Assembly: GCF_003201865.1 (NCBI RefSeq)
Contig: NZ_QJJJ01000003.1
Location: forward strand, 248,001 to 312,000
Reading direction: 5' to 3'
From: Methylobacterium sp. B4
GTDB lineage: Bacteria; Pseudomonadota; Alphaproteobacteria; Rhizobiales; Beijerinckiaceae
Length of the DNA: 64,000 nt
A program made the translations under genes and the position numbers. Within the stretch, counting starts at the first letter, position 1. Each line of letters begins with the position of its first letter. This document shows positions 19,493 through 27,459 of the stretch, piece after piece. The notes under the pieces were generated by a model. That model did no database searches. It was not told where the DNA came from and saw only the letters and a program-made list of their open reading frames with translations.

Positions 19493-20179
19493 TCACCAGG
19501 GCAGCGTCTCGCCCCGGTAATCGAGGAAGGCCGGATCGACCCGGCCGGCCCGCGCCTCGATCACATCCGCCAAACCGGCGGCGCTCGTCGCCACGTCGAG
19601 GTCGGCGCCCTCGCCGCCCATGTCGGTGGCGACCCAGCCCGGATGCAGCAGCAGCACGCCGAAATCGCGCGCCGCGTGGCGCGCGGCGAAGCTGCGGGCG
19701 TTGGTGTTGAGCGCCGCCTTGCTCGCTCGGTAGTTCTCCCAGCCGCCCTCCGCGTTGAGGGCGACGCTGCCGAGGACCGAGGACATGAAGGCGAGCGTGG
19801 CGCCGGGCGCCAGGGTGTCGGCGAAGCGTTCCGCGAATAGGATCGGGCTCACCGCATTGGTGAGGTAGACCTGCGCATGGACCGCCCGCGGCACCGCGTG
19901 GAGCGGCTTCTCCGCTTCGATCAGGACGCCCGCGACGACGAAGATCAGATCGAAGGTCTCGCCCGCCAGCCGCTCCCGTAGGGCGGCGACCGACCCGTCG
20001 TCGTCGATCTCCACCGTCTCGACCCGCAGGCCGCGCGTCGCCAGCACCTCGAGGCCGGGCGAGGCCCCGCGACGCGTCGCCGTCACCCGCCAGCCGCGAT
20101 CGAGGAAGATTTCGGCGAGCCCGAGCCCGAGCCCACGGGAGGCTCCGACGATCAGCGCGGATTTCTTGCGGTCGGGCAT
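19493..20179 (-). CDS. Short-chain dehydrogenase/reductase (SDR)
   Basis: The 228-residue classical SDR has the nucleotide motif GASRGLGLG (residues 12-20) and the catalytic set Ser134, Tyr150 and Lys154 (YRASK). An Arg pair after the second strand (TATRRG) favours NADPH. It belongs to the C-factor/sniffer-like SDRs of unknown substrate. ATG 20179 begins MPDRKKSAL. It lies just downstream of mazF, same strand, with 50 bases between, but is probably a separate function. Confidence 0.85.
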   Translation of the reverse strand: MPDRKKSALIVGASRGLGLGLAEIFLDRGWRVTATRRGASPGLEVLATRGLRVETVEIDDDGSVAALRERLAGETFDLIFVVAGVLIEAEKPLHAVPRAVHAQVYLTNAVSPILFAERFADTLAPGATLAFMSSVLGSVALNAEGGWENYRASKAALNTNARSFAARHAARDFGVLLLHPGWVATDMGGEGADLDVATSAAGLADVIEARAGRVDPAFLDYRGETLPW

Positions 20180-20229
20180 GGTCGTTCGGTCTTCCTTGCG
20201 CGAGAATGCGTCGAACGGTTCGAAGGGGT

Positions 20230-20601
20230 TCAGCCTTCGGGCGCCGGATCGAGGAGAGCCGCGACGCGGGCGGCGGCCTCCTCGACGGATCCGGGATCGG
20301 CCGTGCCGGCCAGGGACGCCGTCCCATCGGCGAGACGCGCGCGCAGATCGAAGCTTCGCACCTGCGTGCAGATCGCCACCCCCGTCACGCCGTCGCCGCT
20401 GATCGGAACGGTCAGACCGGCCGCGCGGGCACCCGCGGCAACCGTTGAGATCACCACCGCGATGGCGACCCCGTGCCGGTTGACCGCCTCCGGGCTCAGG
20501 ACCAGCCAGTAATGGCGATCGCGCGTTTCTCGTCCGGCGACCGGGTTCGGATTGATCGAGTAGATCTCGCCGCGTCTCGGAACGCCTGGTCGCGGCCCCA
20601 T
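20230..20601 (-). CDS. Type II toxin, PemK/MazF family
   Basis: The 123-residue protein begins with RGEIYSINPNPVAGRETRDRHYWLVLSP, the core of MazF/PemK mRNA interferases, which cut single-stranded RNA. The conserved Arg and the PxxGxE region are present. The later segment GVAICTQVRSFDLRAR matches the dimer and active-site strand. ATG overlaps the antitoxin stop by one base (TGATG), so toxin translation is coupled to antitoxin. Confidence 0.9.
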   Translation of the reverse strand: MGPRPGVPRRGEIYSINPNPVAGRETRDRHYWLVLSPEAVNRHGVAIAVVISTVAAGARAAGLTVPISGDGVTGVAICTQVRSFDLRARLADGTASLAGTADPGSVEEAAARVAALLDPAPEG

Positions 20602-20879
20602 CAGCCGATCTCGTCCCCAACCGGATCGCCGTCGAGTGCGCCCTCGACGCCGCGATAGAGGTCCGGAAGCTGGTCGGCGCCGACGAGAAGTTCCGAGAGC
20701 GTGTAGCGGCGTCGCTGCGCGGGCGGTGCGTCCGCTACCGGCTTGGCCACGATTGCCCCGCCCTTCACGTCGAGCGCGAGCGAGCTTCCCGCATCCACCC
20801 CGATACGGGCGAGCAGGGCGGCGGGAAGCGTCACGATGCGGGCGCCGCCCTGACGGCGCACCTTCACGATCGTCGTCAT
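20601..20879 (-). CDS. Antitoxin with AbrB/MazE-type DNA-binding domain
   Basis: The 92-residue protein has an N-terminal SpoVT/AbrB swapped-hairpin domain (TIVKVRRQGGARIVTLPAALLARIGVDAGSSLALDVKGG) and a C-terminal tail that would wrap around the toxin (YTLSELLVGADQLPDLYRG and an acidic end). It neutralises the MazF-like partner and should repress the operon through the palindrome 11 bases upstream of its ATG. Confidence 0.9.
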   Translation of the reverse strand: MTTIVKVRRQGGARIVTLPAALLARIGVDAGSSLALDVKGGAIVAKPVADAPPAQRRRYTLSELLVGADQLPDLYRGVEGALDGDPVGDEIG

Positions 20880-20890
20880 CACCACTCCTT

Positions 20891-20912
20891 CTGTGCTACT
20901 TATGTAGCACAG
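20891..20912. promoter_or_regulatory. Palindromic operator of the toxin-antitoxin operon
   Basis: A perfect inverted repeat with nine-base arms CTGTGCTAC and GTAGCACAG around a four-base TTAT centre lies 11 bases before the antitoxin ATG and overlaps a TACATAA -10-like sequence on the minus strand. Position and symmetry fit autoregulation by the AbrB-type antitoxin. Confidence 0.7.
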
Positions 20913-20935
20913 CTCCGACAGGCGGGCGAGCGGCC

Positions 20936-21652
20936 TCAATCGCCCGTCTGCACCGACCACGTCGCGTGGCGCACCTCCGGCCGCTTCGCGAGATCGGCCA
21001 CCACGGCGTCGAGATCCTTGGCCTCCACCGCCGTCGCGGTGAGCGTGGCGATGACGTCGACGCTGGTCTCGCCGCGCTCCTCCACCTCCGTGCTGCCGAC
21101 AGGATAATCCGCCGCCTCCAGCCGCTCGACCAGCAGGTCGCGGGCGGGACCGGCCGCCTCGGGTGCGACGCTCACCTGCACCTCGTAGGTCGCTTCCGTC
21201 GCGCTCTCGTCGATGGGGATGCGGTCGATCAGGTTGACGAGCGGGCGCAGCAGGGTGTTGCCGGCCAGCACCGCGGCGGTGACGAAGCAGGCCTCCAGCG
21301 GCAGGTCGGCGCCGGCGAAGGCGCCGACCGCGGCCGAGCACCAGAGCGTCGCGGCGGTGTTGAGGCCGCGCACGTTCATGCCCTCCTTCATGATCACGCC
21401 CGCGCCCAGGAAGCCGATGCCCGAAATCACGTAGGCCACGGTGCGCGTCGCCCCCTCGCCGCCGGTCAGCCGCATGCCGAGGTCGACGAAGGCGGCGGCG
21501 CCCAAGGCCACCAGCACGGCGGTGCGCAGGCCCGCCGTGCGCTGCCGGTACTGCCGCTCGGCCCCGATCAGGGTGCCGAGGCCGAAGGCGACGACGAGGC
21601 TGATGCCGGAATTGAGCGCTTCCGGAGTCGGAACGGGAAAAGGGCCGGCCAT
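20936..21652 (-). CDS. MgtC/SapB family membrane protein
   Basis: The 238-residue protein starts at ATG 21652 (MAGPFPVPTPE). Four to five membrane helices in residues 15-145 carry family motifs: LVVAFGLGTLIGAERQ, GGEGATRTVAYVISGIGFLGAG and MKEGMNVRGLNTAATLW. A soluble C-terminal ACT-like domain follows. Relatives affect virulence, low-magnesium growth and membrane potential; exact activity is unsettled. It is followed downstream by the mazEF-type pair, on the same strand but with its own operator. Confidence 0.9.
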   Translation of the reverse strand: MAGPFPVPTPEALNSGISLVVAFGLGTLIGAERQYRQRTAGLRTAVLVALGAAAFVDLGMRLTGGEGATRTVAYVISGIGFLGAGVIMKEGMNVRGLNTAATLWCSAAVGAFAGADLPLEACFVTAAVLAGNTLLRPLVNLIDRIPIDESATEATYEVQVSVAPEAAGPARDLLVERLEAADYPVGSTEVEERGETSVDVIATLTATAVEAKDLDAVVADLAKRPEVRHATWSVQTGD

Positions 21653-21987
21653 GGTGTCCTGGTGTCTGGCGAAGTATCCGAGGGAGAGACTCCCCGCTGT
21701 CGCAGGAGCGTGACGGTTGCGTGACGTGCGCCGCGTTGCGCCGCGGCCCGCGTATTCGTGAAGCGAGACGGGCGCGGCTCGCCTCTTCGGCCACGGAGAC
21801 CGGGCGGTCAATTTGCCCGAGGGACCGGAGACGCCGCGGGATTGACGGGGCGCCTGGGCAGCGGGCAAACCGGCAAGATTGTGGGAGCCATAAGAAGAAC
21901 CCACGGCGAGGAGATGCCGATGCGGCAGGATCTTTCCCCTGCGACGAGTCCGGAAGTCCGTCCGGCGGACGCCGGGAGCCTCCGCGC
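21653..21987. other. 335-base gap between mgtC-like gene and moxR-like gene
   Basis: No gene is supported here. It should hold the divergent promoters of the MgtC-like gene (minus) and the MoxR operon (plus). A TTGACG at 21842-21847 could be a -35 element for the plus strand, but no convincing -10 follows at the right distance. Confidence 0.3.
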
Positions 21988-23013
21988 ATGAGCGGTCAGG
22001 CCCTCGCCGCCCCCCCGGTCGCCCCCCTGGCCGAAGCTCCCGCCCGCAAAGCCGATGCCGGCATCCGCGACCGCATCCTCCAGCTGCGCGACGGCCTCAG
22101 CCACGGGCTGATCGGCGCCGAGAAGCTCGTCGAGCGCCTGCTGATCGGGCTGCTGACCGGTGGCCACCTGCTGATCGAAGGCGCCCCGGGGCTCGCCAAG
22201 ACCCGCGCGGTCAAGCGCCTCTCGGACGGGCTCGACGGCTCCTTCGCCCGCGTGCAGTGCACGCCCGACCTGATGCCTGCCGACCTCACCGGAACCACAG
22301 TCTGGCGCCAGGATGCGGGCACGTTCGAGTTCCTGCCCGGGCCCCTGTTCCACTCGCTGATCCTCGTGGACGAGGTGAACCGCGCGCCGCCCAAGGTGCA
22401 GTCGGCCCTGCTCGAGGCCATGGCCGAGAGCCAGATCACGGTCTCGGGCCATACCCACCGCCTGCCCGATCCGTTCATGGTGGTGGCGACGCAGAACCCC
22501 ATCGAGCACGCGGGCACCTTCCCGCTGCCGGAGGCGCAGCTCGACCGCTTCCTGCTCCACGTCGTCGTCGAGATGCCCGACGAGGCCTCCGAGCGCCGCA
22601 TCCTCGACCTCGTGGAGGGCGAGTTGAACCATCACGCCGAGGCGATGCCGGTGAAGCTCTCGGTGGCCGAAGTGATCGCCGCCCGCGAGGCCGCGCTCGC
22701 CACCTACGTCTCGCCTGCCCTGAAAGACTACCTCGTGCGGCTCGTCTCGGGGACGCGCACCGACGCCGTGGCGCCGGACCTGCGCGCCTCCATCGAGCAC
22801 CCGGCCTCGCCGCGCGGCACGCTGGCCCTGATGGTGGCCGGCAAGGCACGGGCCTATCTGCACGGGCGCGACCACGTGGTGCCCGAGGATATCTCCGAAC
22901 TGGCCGCCGATGCCCTCTCCCACCGCATCGGCCTGACTTGGCGGGCGGCGGCCGAGGGGCGCACCACCCGTGGCATCGTCGGCGGGCTCGTCGCGCGGAC
23001 GCGGGCGCTGTAG
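21988..23013 (+). CDS. MoxR-family AAA+ ATPase
   Basis: The 341-residue ATPase starts at ATG 21988. Walker A is GAPGLAKTR, Walker B is LILVDEVNRAPPKVQSALLEAM and a sensor-type ATQNPIEHAGTFPLPEAQLDRF follows. MoxR proteins act as chaperones that mature or insert metal or cofactor in partner complexes together with von Willebrand A (VWA) proteins. It leads a seven-gene operon that parallels mxaR-mxaS-mxaA-mxaC-mxaK-mxaL of methanol dehydrogenase maturation, but no mxaF/xoxF is adjacent, so the client is unknown. Confidence 0.92.
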   Translation: MSGQALAAPPVAPLAEAPARKADAGIRDRILQLRDGLSHGLIGAEKLVERLLIGLLTGGHLLIEGAPGLAKTRAVKRLSDGLDGSFARVQCTPDLMPADLTGTTVWRQDAGTFEFLPGPLFHSLILVDEVNRAPPKVQSALLEAMAESQITVSGHTHRLPDPFMVVATQNPIEHAGTFPLPEAQLDRFLLHVVVEMPDEASERRILDLVEGELNHHAEAMPVKLSVAEVIAAREAALATYVSPALKDYLVRLVSGTRTDAVAPDLRASIEHPASPRGTLALMVAGKARAYLHGRDHVVPEDISELAADALSHRIGLTWRAAAEGRTTRGIVGGLVARTRAL

Positions 23014-23018
23014 CTCCC

Positions 23019-23957
23019 ATGACCGCCAGCGCGGCACCCGCCACCGACCCGCACGACGCCCCCGGCATCCATCTCTCCGGGGCCGGCCTGATGAGCCTGC
23101 GCCACCTCGCCCGGCGCGGCGTCTCACCCTCGACCCGCACCATCGCCGGCCTGCCCGGCGGCATCGTCACGCGCAAACGCGGGCGCGGCTCTGAGCCGGA
23201 CGACGTGCGGCCGTGGTCGGAGGGCGACGACCGCCGCTTCATCGACCGCAACGCCACCGCGCGCACCGGCGAACTCCACGTGCGCACCCACCACGACGAG
23301 CGCGACCGCGCCGTGGTGCTGCTCGCCGATTTCCGGCCCTCCATGCTGTTCGGCACCCGCCGGGCTCTGCGCTCGGTCGCGGCGGCCGAAGCGCTCGCCC
23401 TGCTCGGCTGGCGCATCGTCGGCGACGGCGGGCGCATCGGCCTCATCGTCGCGAGCGCGGGCGAGCCCGCCGTGGTGCGCCCGGCCGGCGGCGAGCGGGC
23501 GATGACCGCGGTGACCGGGGCGCTCGCCCATGCCCACGCGGCGGCCCTCGCTGCCACCGCCAAGGACGACCCGCCGCTCACCGACACCCTGGCGCTGGCC
23601 CGTTCCCTGCTACCCTCCGGCGGCCATCTCGTGCTGGCGAGCGCCCTCGACGCCCCGGGCCCGGACTGGGAGAGCCTGCTCACCGCCCTGGCCGAGCGGC
23701 TCTCGATCCGCCTGCTCCTCGTCAGCGACGCCTTCGAGCGCCAGCGCCGGCCGGGCTTCTATCCCTACGCCCTGCCCGACGGCCGCCGCGGCACGGTGGA
23801 AGCCCGCCCCGGCGCTCCGGCGGTGGAGACCGGCGGCGCGGACGATCCGCGCCTCGCCCGCCTCCATGCCTGCGGCGTCGAGAGCCTGCGCATCGATGTC
23901 GAGGGCGGCCCCGAGAGCTACGCCCCGCTGATGGAGCGGCTCGATGCGGTGCTGTGA
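23019..23957 (+). CDS. DUF58 domain protein (MxaS/BatA-partner type)
   Basis: The 312-residue protein starts at ATG 23019, five bases after the MoxR gene. The DUF58 core is visible: RRGRGSEPDDVRPWSEGDDRRFIDRNATARTGELHVRTH, followed by a VWA-like fold with VVLLADFRPSM. These proteins always travel with MoxR ATPases and probably form part of the same membrane-associated chaperone complex; MxaS is a member. It has no signal peptide or clear membrane helix. A repeat element separates it from the next gene. Confidence 0.88.
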   Translation: MTASAAPATDPHDAPGIHLSGAGLMSLRHLARRGVSPSTRTIAGLPGGIVTRKRGRGSEPDDVRPWSEGDDRRFIDRNATARTGELHVRTHHDERDRAVVLLADFRPSMLFGTRRALRSVAAAEALALLGWRIVGDGGRIGLIVASAGEPAVVRPAGGERAMTAVTGALAHAHAAALAATAKDDPPLTDTLALARSLLPSGGHLVLASALDAPGPDWESLLTALAERLSIRLLLVSDAFERQRRPGFYPYALPDGRRGTVEARPGAPAVETGGADDPRLARLHACGVESLRIDVEGGPESYAPLMERLDAVL

Positions 23958-23963
23958 CACGAG

Positions 23964-24085
23964 GCCCCTCTCCTCACTGCGGGAGAGGATGCCTGCGGGG
24001 CAGGCGGGTGAGAGGCCGGCTCCGCACCGTCCGGAAGCCTCGCCCCCCTCCCTCGACCCCTGCACGCCGAGGGGGGAGGGTAGTT
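23964..24085. repeat. Interspersed GC-rich repeat (CTCTCCC family), copy 2
   Basis: The space between the DUF58 and DUF4381 genes is filled by a second copy of the repeat at 11481-11617, with the same order of blocks: a CCTCTCC/GGAGAGG hairpin, a GGCTCCGCACCGTCCGGAAGC-like joint (partial), then CCCCCTCCC/GGGGGGAGGG. It sits inside an operon, so it does not block transcription completely. Confidence 0.6.
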
Positions 24086-24101
24086 CGGTGGCGGAATCGC
24101 G

Positions 24102-24557
24102 ATGACGGCGCCCGACCTCTCCGCCCTGCGCGGCCTGCACCTGCCCACCGGAGGCGGCGGCGCGGTCAACCCCGAGATGGTGGCCGCGATCGCGCTCGGC
24201 TTCACCCTCGCGCTCCTCGTCGGCGGGCTCCGCCTTCTTCGGGCGCGGCGCGGTGCATCCGTGCGCCGGGCGGCCCTGCAGGAACTCGCGCTGGCGAGCC
24301 GACTCGAGCCGGAGGCGCGGCGCGTGGCCCAGGCCCGGCTCCTGCGCCGCGTGGTGCGCACGCTCAAGGGCGAGGAAGCGGCCCGCACCCGCGGCCCGGC
24401 CTGGGCCGAAACGCTGGACGCGACCTTCGGCACCGACTTCTTCCGCAACGGGGCCGGCCGCGCCTTCGCCGACGACCTCTACCGGCGGCCCGGCAGCGGC
24501 GACCCTGCCGGGATCGATGCCGGCCTGAGCCGCCTCGTCGCCAAGATCCGGGCCTGA
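24102..24557 (+). CDS. DUF4381 family membrane-anchored protein
   Basis: The 151-residue protein has one membrane helix (about residues 27-42, AAIALGFTLALLVGGL) followed by a basic stretch and a soluble C-terminal helical region with RTRGPAWAETLDATFGTDFF. The position between DUF58 and the first VWA gene and the layout match DUF4381 proteins of MoxR operons. Its partner role there is inferred. It ends six bases before the next gene. Confidence 0.75.
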   Translation: MTAPDLSALRGLHLPTGGGGAVNPEMVAAIALGFTLALLVGGLRLLRARRGASVRRAALQELALASRLEPEARRVAQARLLRRVVRTLKGEEAARTRGPAWAETLDATFGTDFFRNGAGRAFADDLYRRPGSGDPAGIDAGLSRLVAKIRA

Positions 24558-24563
24558 GCTGCC

Positions 24564-25601
24564 ATGCCCGCCGATCTCTTTCCCGTCTGGCTCACGGCGC
24601 TCGCCTCCGCCTTCGACTTCGCGAGCCCCCTCGCGCTGCTGCTCCTGCCCCTGCCCCTGCTCGCGGCCCGGCTGATCCCAGCGGAACGGGAGGGCGGCAG
24701 CGGCGCCCTGCGGGTGCCGCCCTCCCTCGTCGGCGCGGCGGAGCGGGCCGAGAGCGTGGTCGCGCGCGGACGTCGCCGGCTCTGGCTCACGGGCACGCTC
24801 TGGGCGGCGCTGGTCACGGCGCTGGCCGGCCCCCGCCTCGTCCTGCCCGCCACGGCGCTGCCGGCTTCCGCCCGCGAGATCGTGCTGACGCTCGACCTCT
24901 CCGGCAGCATGGAGCGCAAGGATTTCTCCCTCGACGGCGAGACGGTGAGCCGGCTGGCCGCAGTCAAGCGCGTCGGCGCCGAGTTCATCCGCCGCCGGGC
25001 CGGCGACCGGATCGGCCTCGTCGCCTTCGCCGATCAGGCCTACGTCGCCGCCGCGCCGAGCTTCGACACGGCCTCCGTCGCCCGCACGCTGGAAGAGGCG
25101 ACCATCGGCCTCGTCGGGCGCTCCACCGGCATCGGCGACGGGCTCGGCCTCGCCCTCAAGCGCCTCGCGCCCGCGCAGGTCGCCGATGCGGAGGGCGGTG
25201 GTCCTCCCCCGTCCCGCGACAAGGTCGTGGTGCTGCTCTCGGACGGGGCCAACAATGCCGGCCAGACCGCTCCCAAGGAGGTCGCGGAACTGGCAAAGGA
25301 TCTGGGCGTGCGCGTCTACACCATCGCCCTCGGGCCGATCGACATGGCCGACAACCCCAACAACGAGCAGGATGTCGTCGATGTCGAGACCCTGCGCGCC
25401 ATGGCCGAGGCGAGCGGCGGTCGCGCCTTCCGGGTGAAGACCACCGACGATCTGGAGAACGTGGCTGCCGCCATCGACGAGCTGGAGGGCGGTCGCGCCA
25501 AGGCGCCGCCGCTGCCGCTGCGCCGGGACCTCTGGCCCTGGCCGGCGGCCCTCGCCTTCCTCTGCGCCTGCGGCTTGCTCGCGACGAGGCGCCGGCTGTG
25601 A
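24564..25601 (+). CDS. VWA-domain membrane protein (BatA/MxaC-like)
   Basis: The 345-residue protein has two N-terminal hydrophobic helices (about 17-34 and 75-92), a VWA domain with an intact metal site (LDLSGSM near residue 112, then the Thr and Asp positions in STGIGDGL and LLSDGANNAG), and a C-terminal membrane helix (PWPAALAFLCACGLL). The VWA domain should face the periplasm and bind a protein partner through its metal. The stop overlaps the next gene's GTG. Confidence 0.88.
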   Translation: MPADLFPVWLTALASAFDFASPLALLLLPLPLLAARLIPAEREGGSGALRVPPSLVGAAERAESVVARGRRRLWLTGTLWAALVTALAGPRLVLPATALPASAREIVLTLDLSGSMERKDFSLDGETVSRLAAVKRVGAEFIRRRAGDRIGLVAFADQAYVAAAPSFDTASVARTLEEATIGLVGRSTGIGDGLGLALKRLAPAQVADAEGGGPPPSRDKVVVLLSDGANNAGQTAPKEVAELAKDLGVRVYTIALGPIDMADNPNNEQDVVDVETLRAMAEASGGRAFRVKTTDDLENVAAAIDELEGGRAKAPPLPLRRDLWPWPAALAFLCACGLLATRRRL

Positions 25602-26521
25602 TCGACACCTTCGCACTCCTGCGCCCCCTCTGGTTCCTGGCGATCCCCCTCGTGGCGGCTCTGGCCCTGCGCGCCGCGTGGCGCTCGGCCCCGCTCGGCG
25701 ACTGGGGCAAGGCGGTCGATCCCCACCTGATGGCGCTGCTCGCCCGCCGCGGCGCCGTGCTGGGCGGACGGCGGCAGGCCAACCTCGCCGCGGCGCTCGC
25801 GGCCGGCCTCCTCGCCCTGGCGCTGACCGGCCCGGCCGTGGAGCGGCCGGAGGCGGCCACCTTCCGCAACCTCGATGCCACCGTGATCGTGCTCGACCTC
25901 TCCCGCTCGGTTACCGAGGGCGGTCGCTTCAAGGAGGCGCGGCAGGCGGCGCAGGCCGTGGCGGAAGCCGCCGGCACCCGCTCGGCGGCGCTGATCGTCT
26001 ACGCGGGCGACGCCTATACCGCCGTCTCGCCCACGACCGACCGGGACAGTATCGCCACCACTCTGTTCGCCCTCGACGCCGACACCGTGCCCGATCGCGG
26101 CACCCATCCCGAGCGCGGCCTGGCGCTGGCCCGCCGCACGCTCGCGGAATCGAACGTCGTCTCCGCCGACGTGGTGCTGATCTCGGACGGCGACGGCATC
26201 GGGCAGGCCGCCGAGCGCGAGGCCGCCGCGATCCGCGACCGGGGCTGGCAGCTCCACGGCCTGTTCGTTCCCGCCGCCAGGGCCCTGCCGCCGGGCGCGC
26301 CGCAGACCGACCGCGCCGCCCTCGACCGGCTCGCCGCCGCGGGCGGGGGACGGGCCGCCGACATCGAGGCCGCCGGGCCGGTGCTCGACCGGGTCGGCGC
26401 CTCGACCGCGCAGCATCTCGCCGCGGGCGGCTACGGCGTGCTCGCCTTCGCCGATCTCGGCCGCTGGCTCCTGTTGCTCGCCCTCGTGCCCGCCCTCTTC
26501 CTGTTCCGACGGAGCGCGTGA
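25598..26521 (+). CDS. Second VWA-domain membrane protein (BatB/MxaL-like)
   Basis: The 307-residue protein starts at GTG 25598, overlapping the first VWA gene by four bases. It has the same plan as its neighbour: N-terminal helices, a VWA domain with DLSRS metal motif (about residues 97-101) and LISDGDG, and a C-terminal helix (WLLLLALVPALFLF). Two VWA proteins in tandem are typical of both Bat and mxa operons. It should work as a complex with the MoxR ATPase. Confidence 0.87.
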   Translation: MIDTFALLRPLWFLAIPLVAALALRAAWRSAPLGDWGKAVDPHLMALLARRGAVLGGRRQANLAAALAAGLLALALTGPAVERPEAATFRNLDATVIVLDLSRSVTEGGRFKEARQAAQAVAEAAGTRSAALIVYAGDAYTAVSPTTDRDSIATTLFALDADTVPDRGTHPERGLALARRTLAESNVVSADVVLISDGDGIGQAAEREAAAIRDRGWQLHGLFVPAARALPPGAPQTDRAALDRLAAAGGGRAADIEAAGPVLDRVGASTAQHLAAGGYGVLAFADLGRWLLLLALVPALFLFRRSA

Positions 26522-27459
26522 TGCTGGCGCCGCTGCCTCCCCGCGCCTTCGCATCCGCGACGCCTCTGCTGCGGGGCATGCCCCGGGCCTTCCCCCGGCA
26601 CTGGCGCCGGCTCGCCCGCATCGCCGGGCTGGCGCTCGCGGGGGCTGGTATCCTCGGCTTGATGCTGCTGTCCGAGCCGCGCACCAGCCTCGGGCGACTG
26701 CTGATGGCGAGTGGGTTTCCGGGTGCGGCGGTCTCGGTGTTCGATCAGACCGCTTGGCGAGCGGCCGCCCTCTACGAGGCCGGACGCACCAACGAGGCGA
26801 TCCCGCTGTTTCGGGCGCAAGGGAAGCGCGGTGCCTACAATCTCGGCAACGCGCTCGCCCGCTCGGGCGACCTCAAGGGCGCGCTCGACGCCTACGACGA
26901 GGCGCTCCTCTACAACCCGCGCGACGCCGACGCGCAGGCCAACCGCTCGTTGATCGCGCGGGCGTTGGAGGAGGAGTTCGACCGCGGCAAGGGCGGCGGC
27001 ATCGCCAATGCCGCGGCCCAGTACGGCGCCCGCTACAACAACACCGCCAACCAGGATCAGAACGACGACATCCGCGCCACGTCCAGCGGTGAAGGACTGG
27101 CCGGCAACAAGGAGGCGGGTTCCTCCGCTTCCCTGCCCGGCACCAGCCCCGTGGCGCGCCGCGGCAAGGCGGAGCAGCAGGCGATCGATTCCGGCAAGGG
27201 CCAGGCTCGCGGCTCGGCCAGCGACGCGGCGGGCCGCGGGCGCCAGGGCGCCGGCTCGGCCATGGTCGCCGCAGCCCCCGAGCGGGAGGCGCGGCGGGTC
27301 ACCAAGAGCTTCGAGGCGCACGAGATCCACCCCGACCGGCTCTGGCTCCAGACCCTGCCGGACGAGCCGGGCCGCTACCTGAAGCTGCGCCTCAAGGCCG
27401 AGCAGGCCCGCCGCGTCGAGGCCGGCACCGCGATCCCGGGAGGCAGCAACCCGTGGTGA
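26521..27459 (+). CDS. TPR-containing membrane protein (BatC/MxaK-like)
   Basis: The 312-residue protein starts at ATG 26521, sharing one base with the previous stop. One membrane helix (about residues 36-53) is followed by a tetratricopeptide segment (YNLGNALARSGDLKGALDAYDEALLYNPRDADAQANRS), then a Gly/Ala/Ser-rich linker and a C-terminal motif WLQTLPDEPGRYLKLRLKAEQ found in BatC-like proteins. It probably scaffolds the VWA partners in the periplasm. Confidence 0.83.
   Translation: MLAPLPPRAFASATPLLRGMPRAFPRHWRRLARIAGLALAGAGILGLMLLSEPRTSLGRLLMASGFPGAAVSVFDQTAWRAAALYEAGRTNEAIPLFRAQGKRGAYNLGNALARSGDLKGALDAYDEALLYNPRDADAQANRSLIARALEEEFDRGKGGGIANAAAQYGARYNNTANQDQNDDIRATSSGEGLAGNKEAGSSASLPGTSPVARRGKAEQQAIDSGKGQARGSASDAAGRGRQGAGSAMVAAAPEREARRVTKSFEAHEIHPDRLWLQTLPDEPGRYLKLRLKAEQARRVEAGTAIPGGSNPW

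Noticed and set aside
21842..21870. TTGACG as -35 for the MoxR operon
   Set aside because: No reasonable -10 at a 16-18 base distance; kept only as a note in the gap entry.
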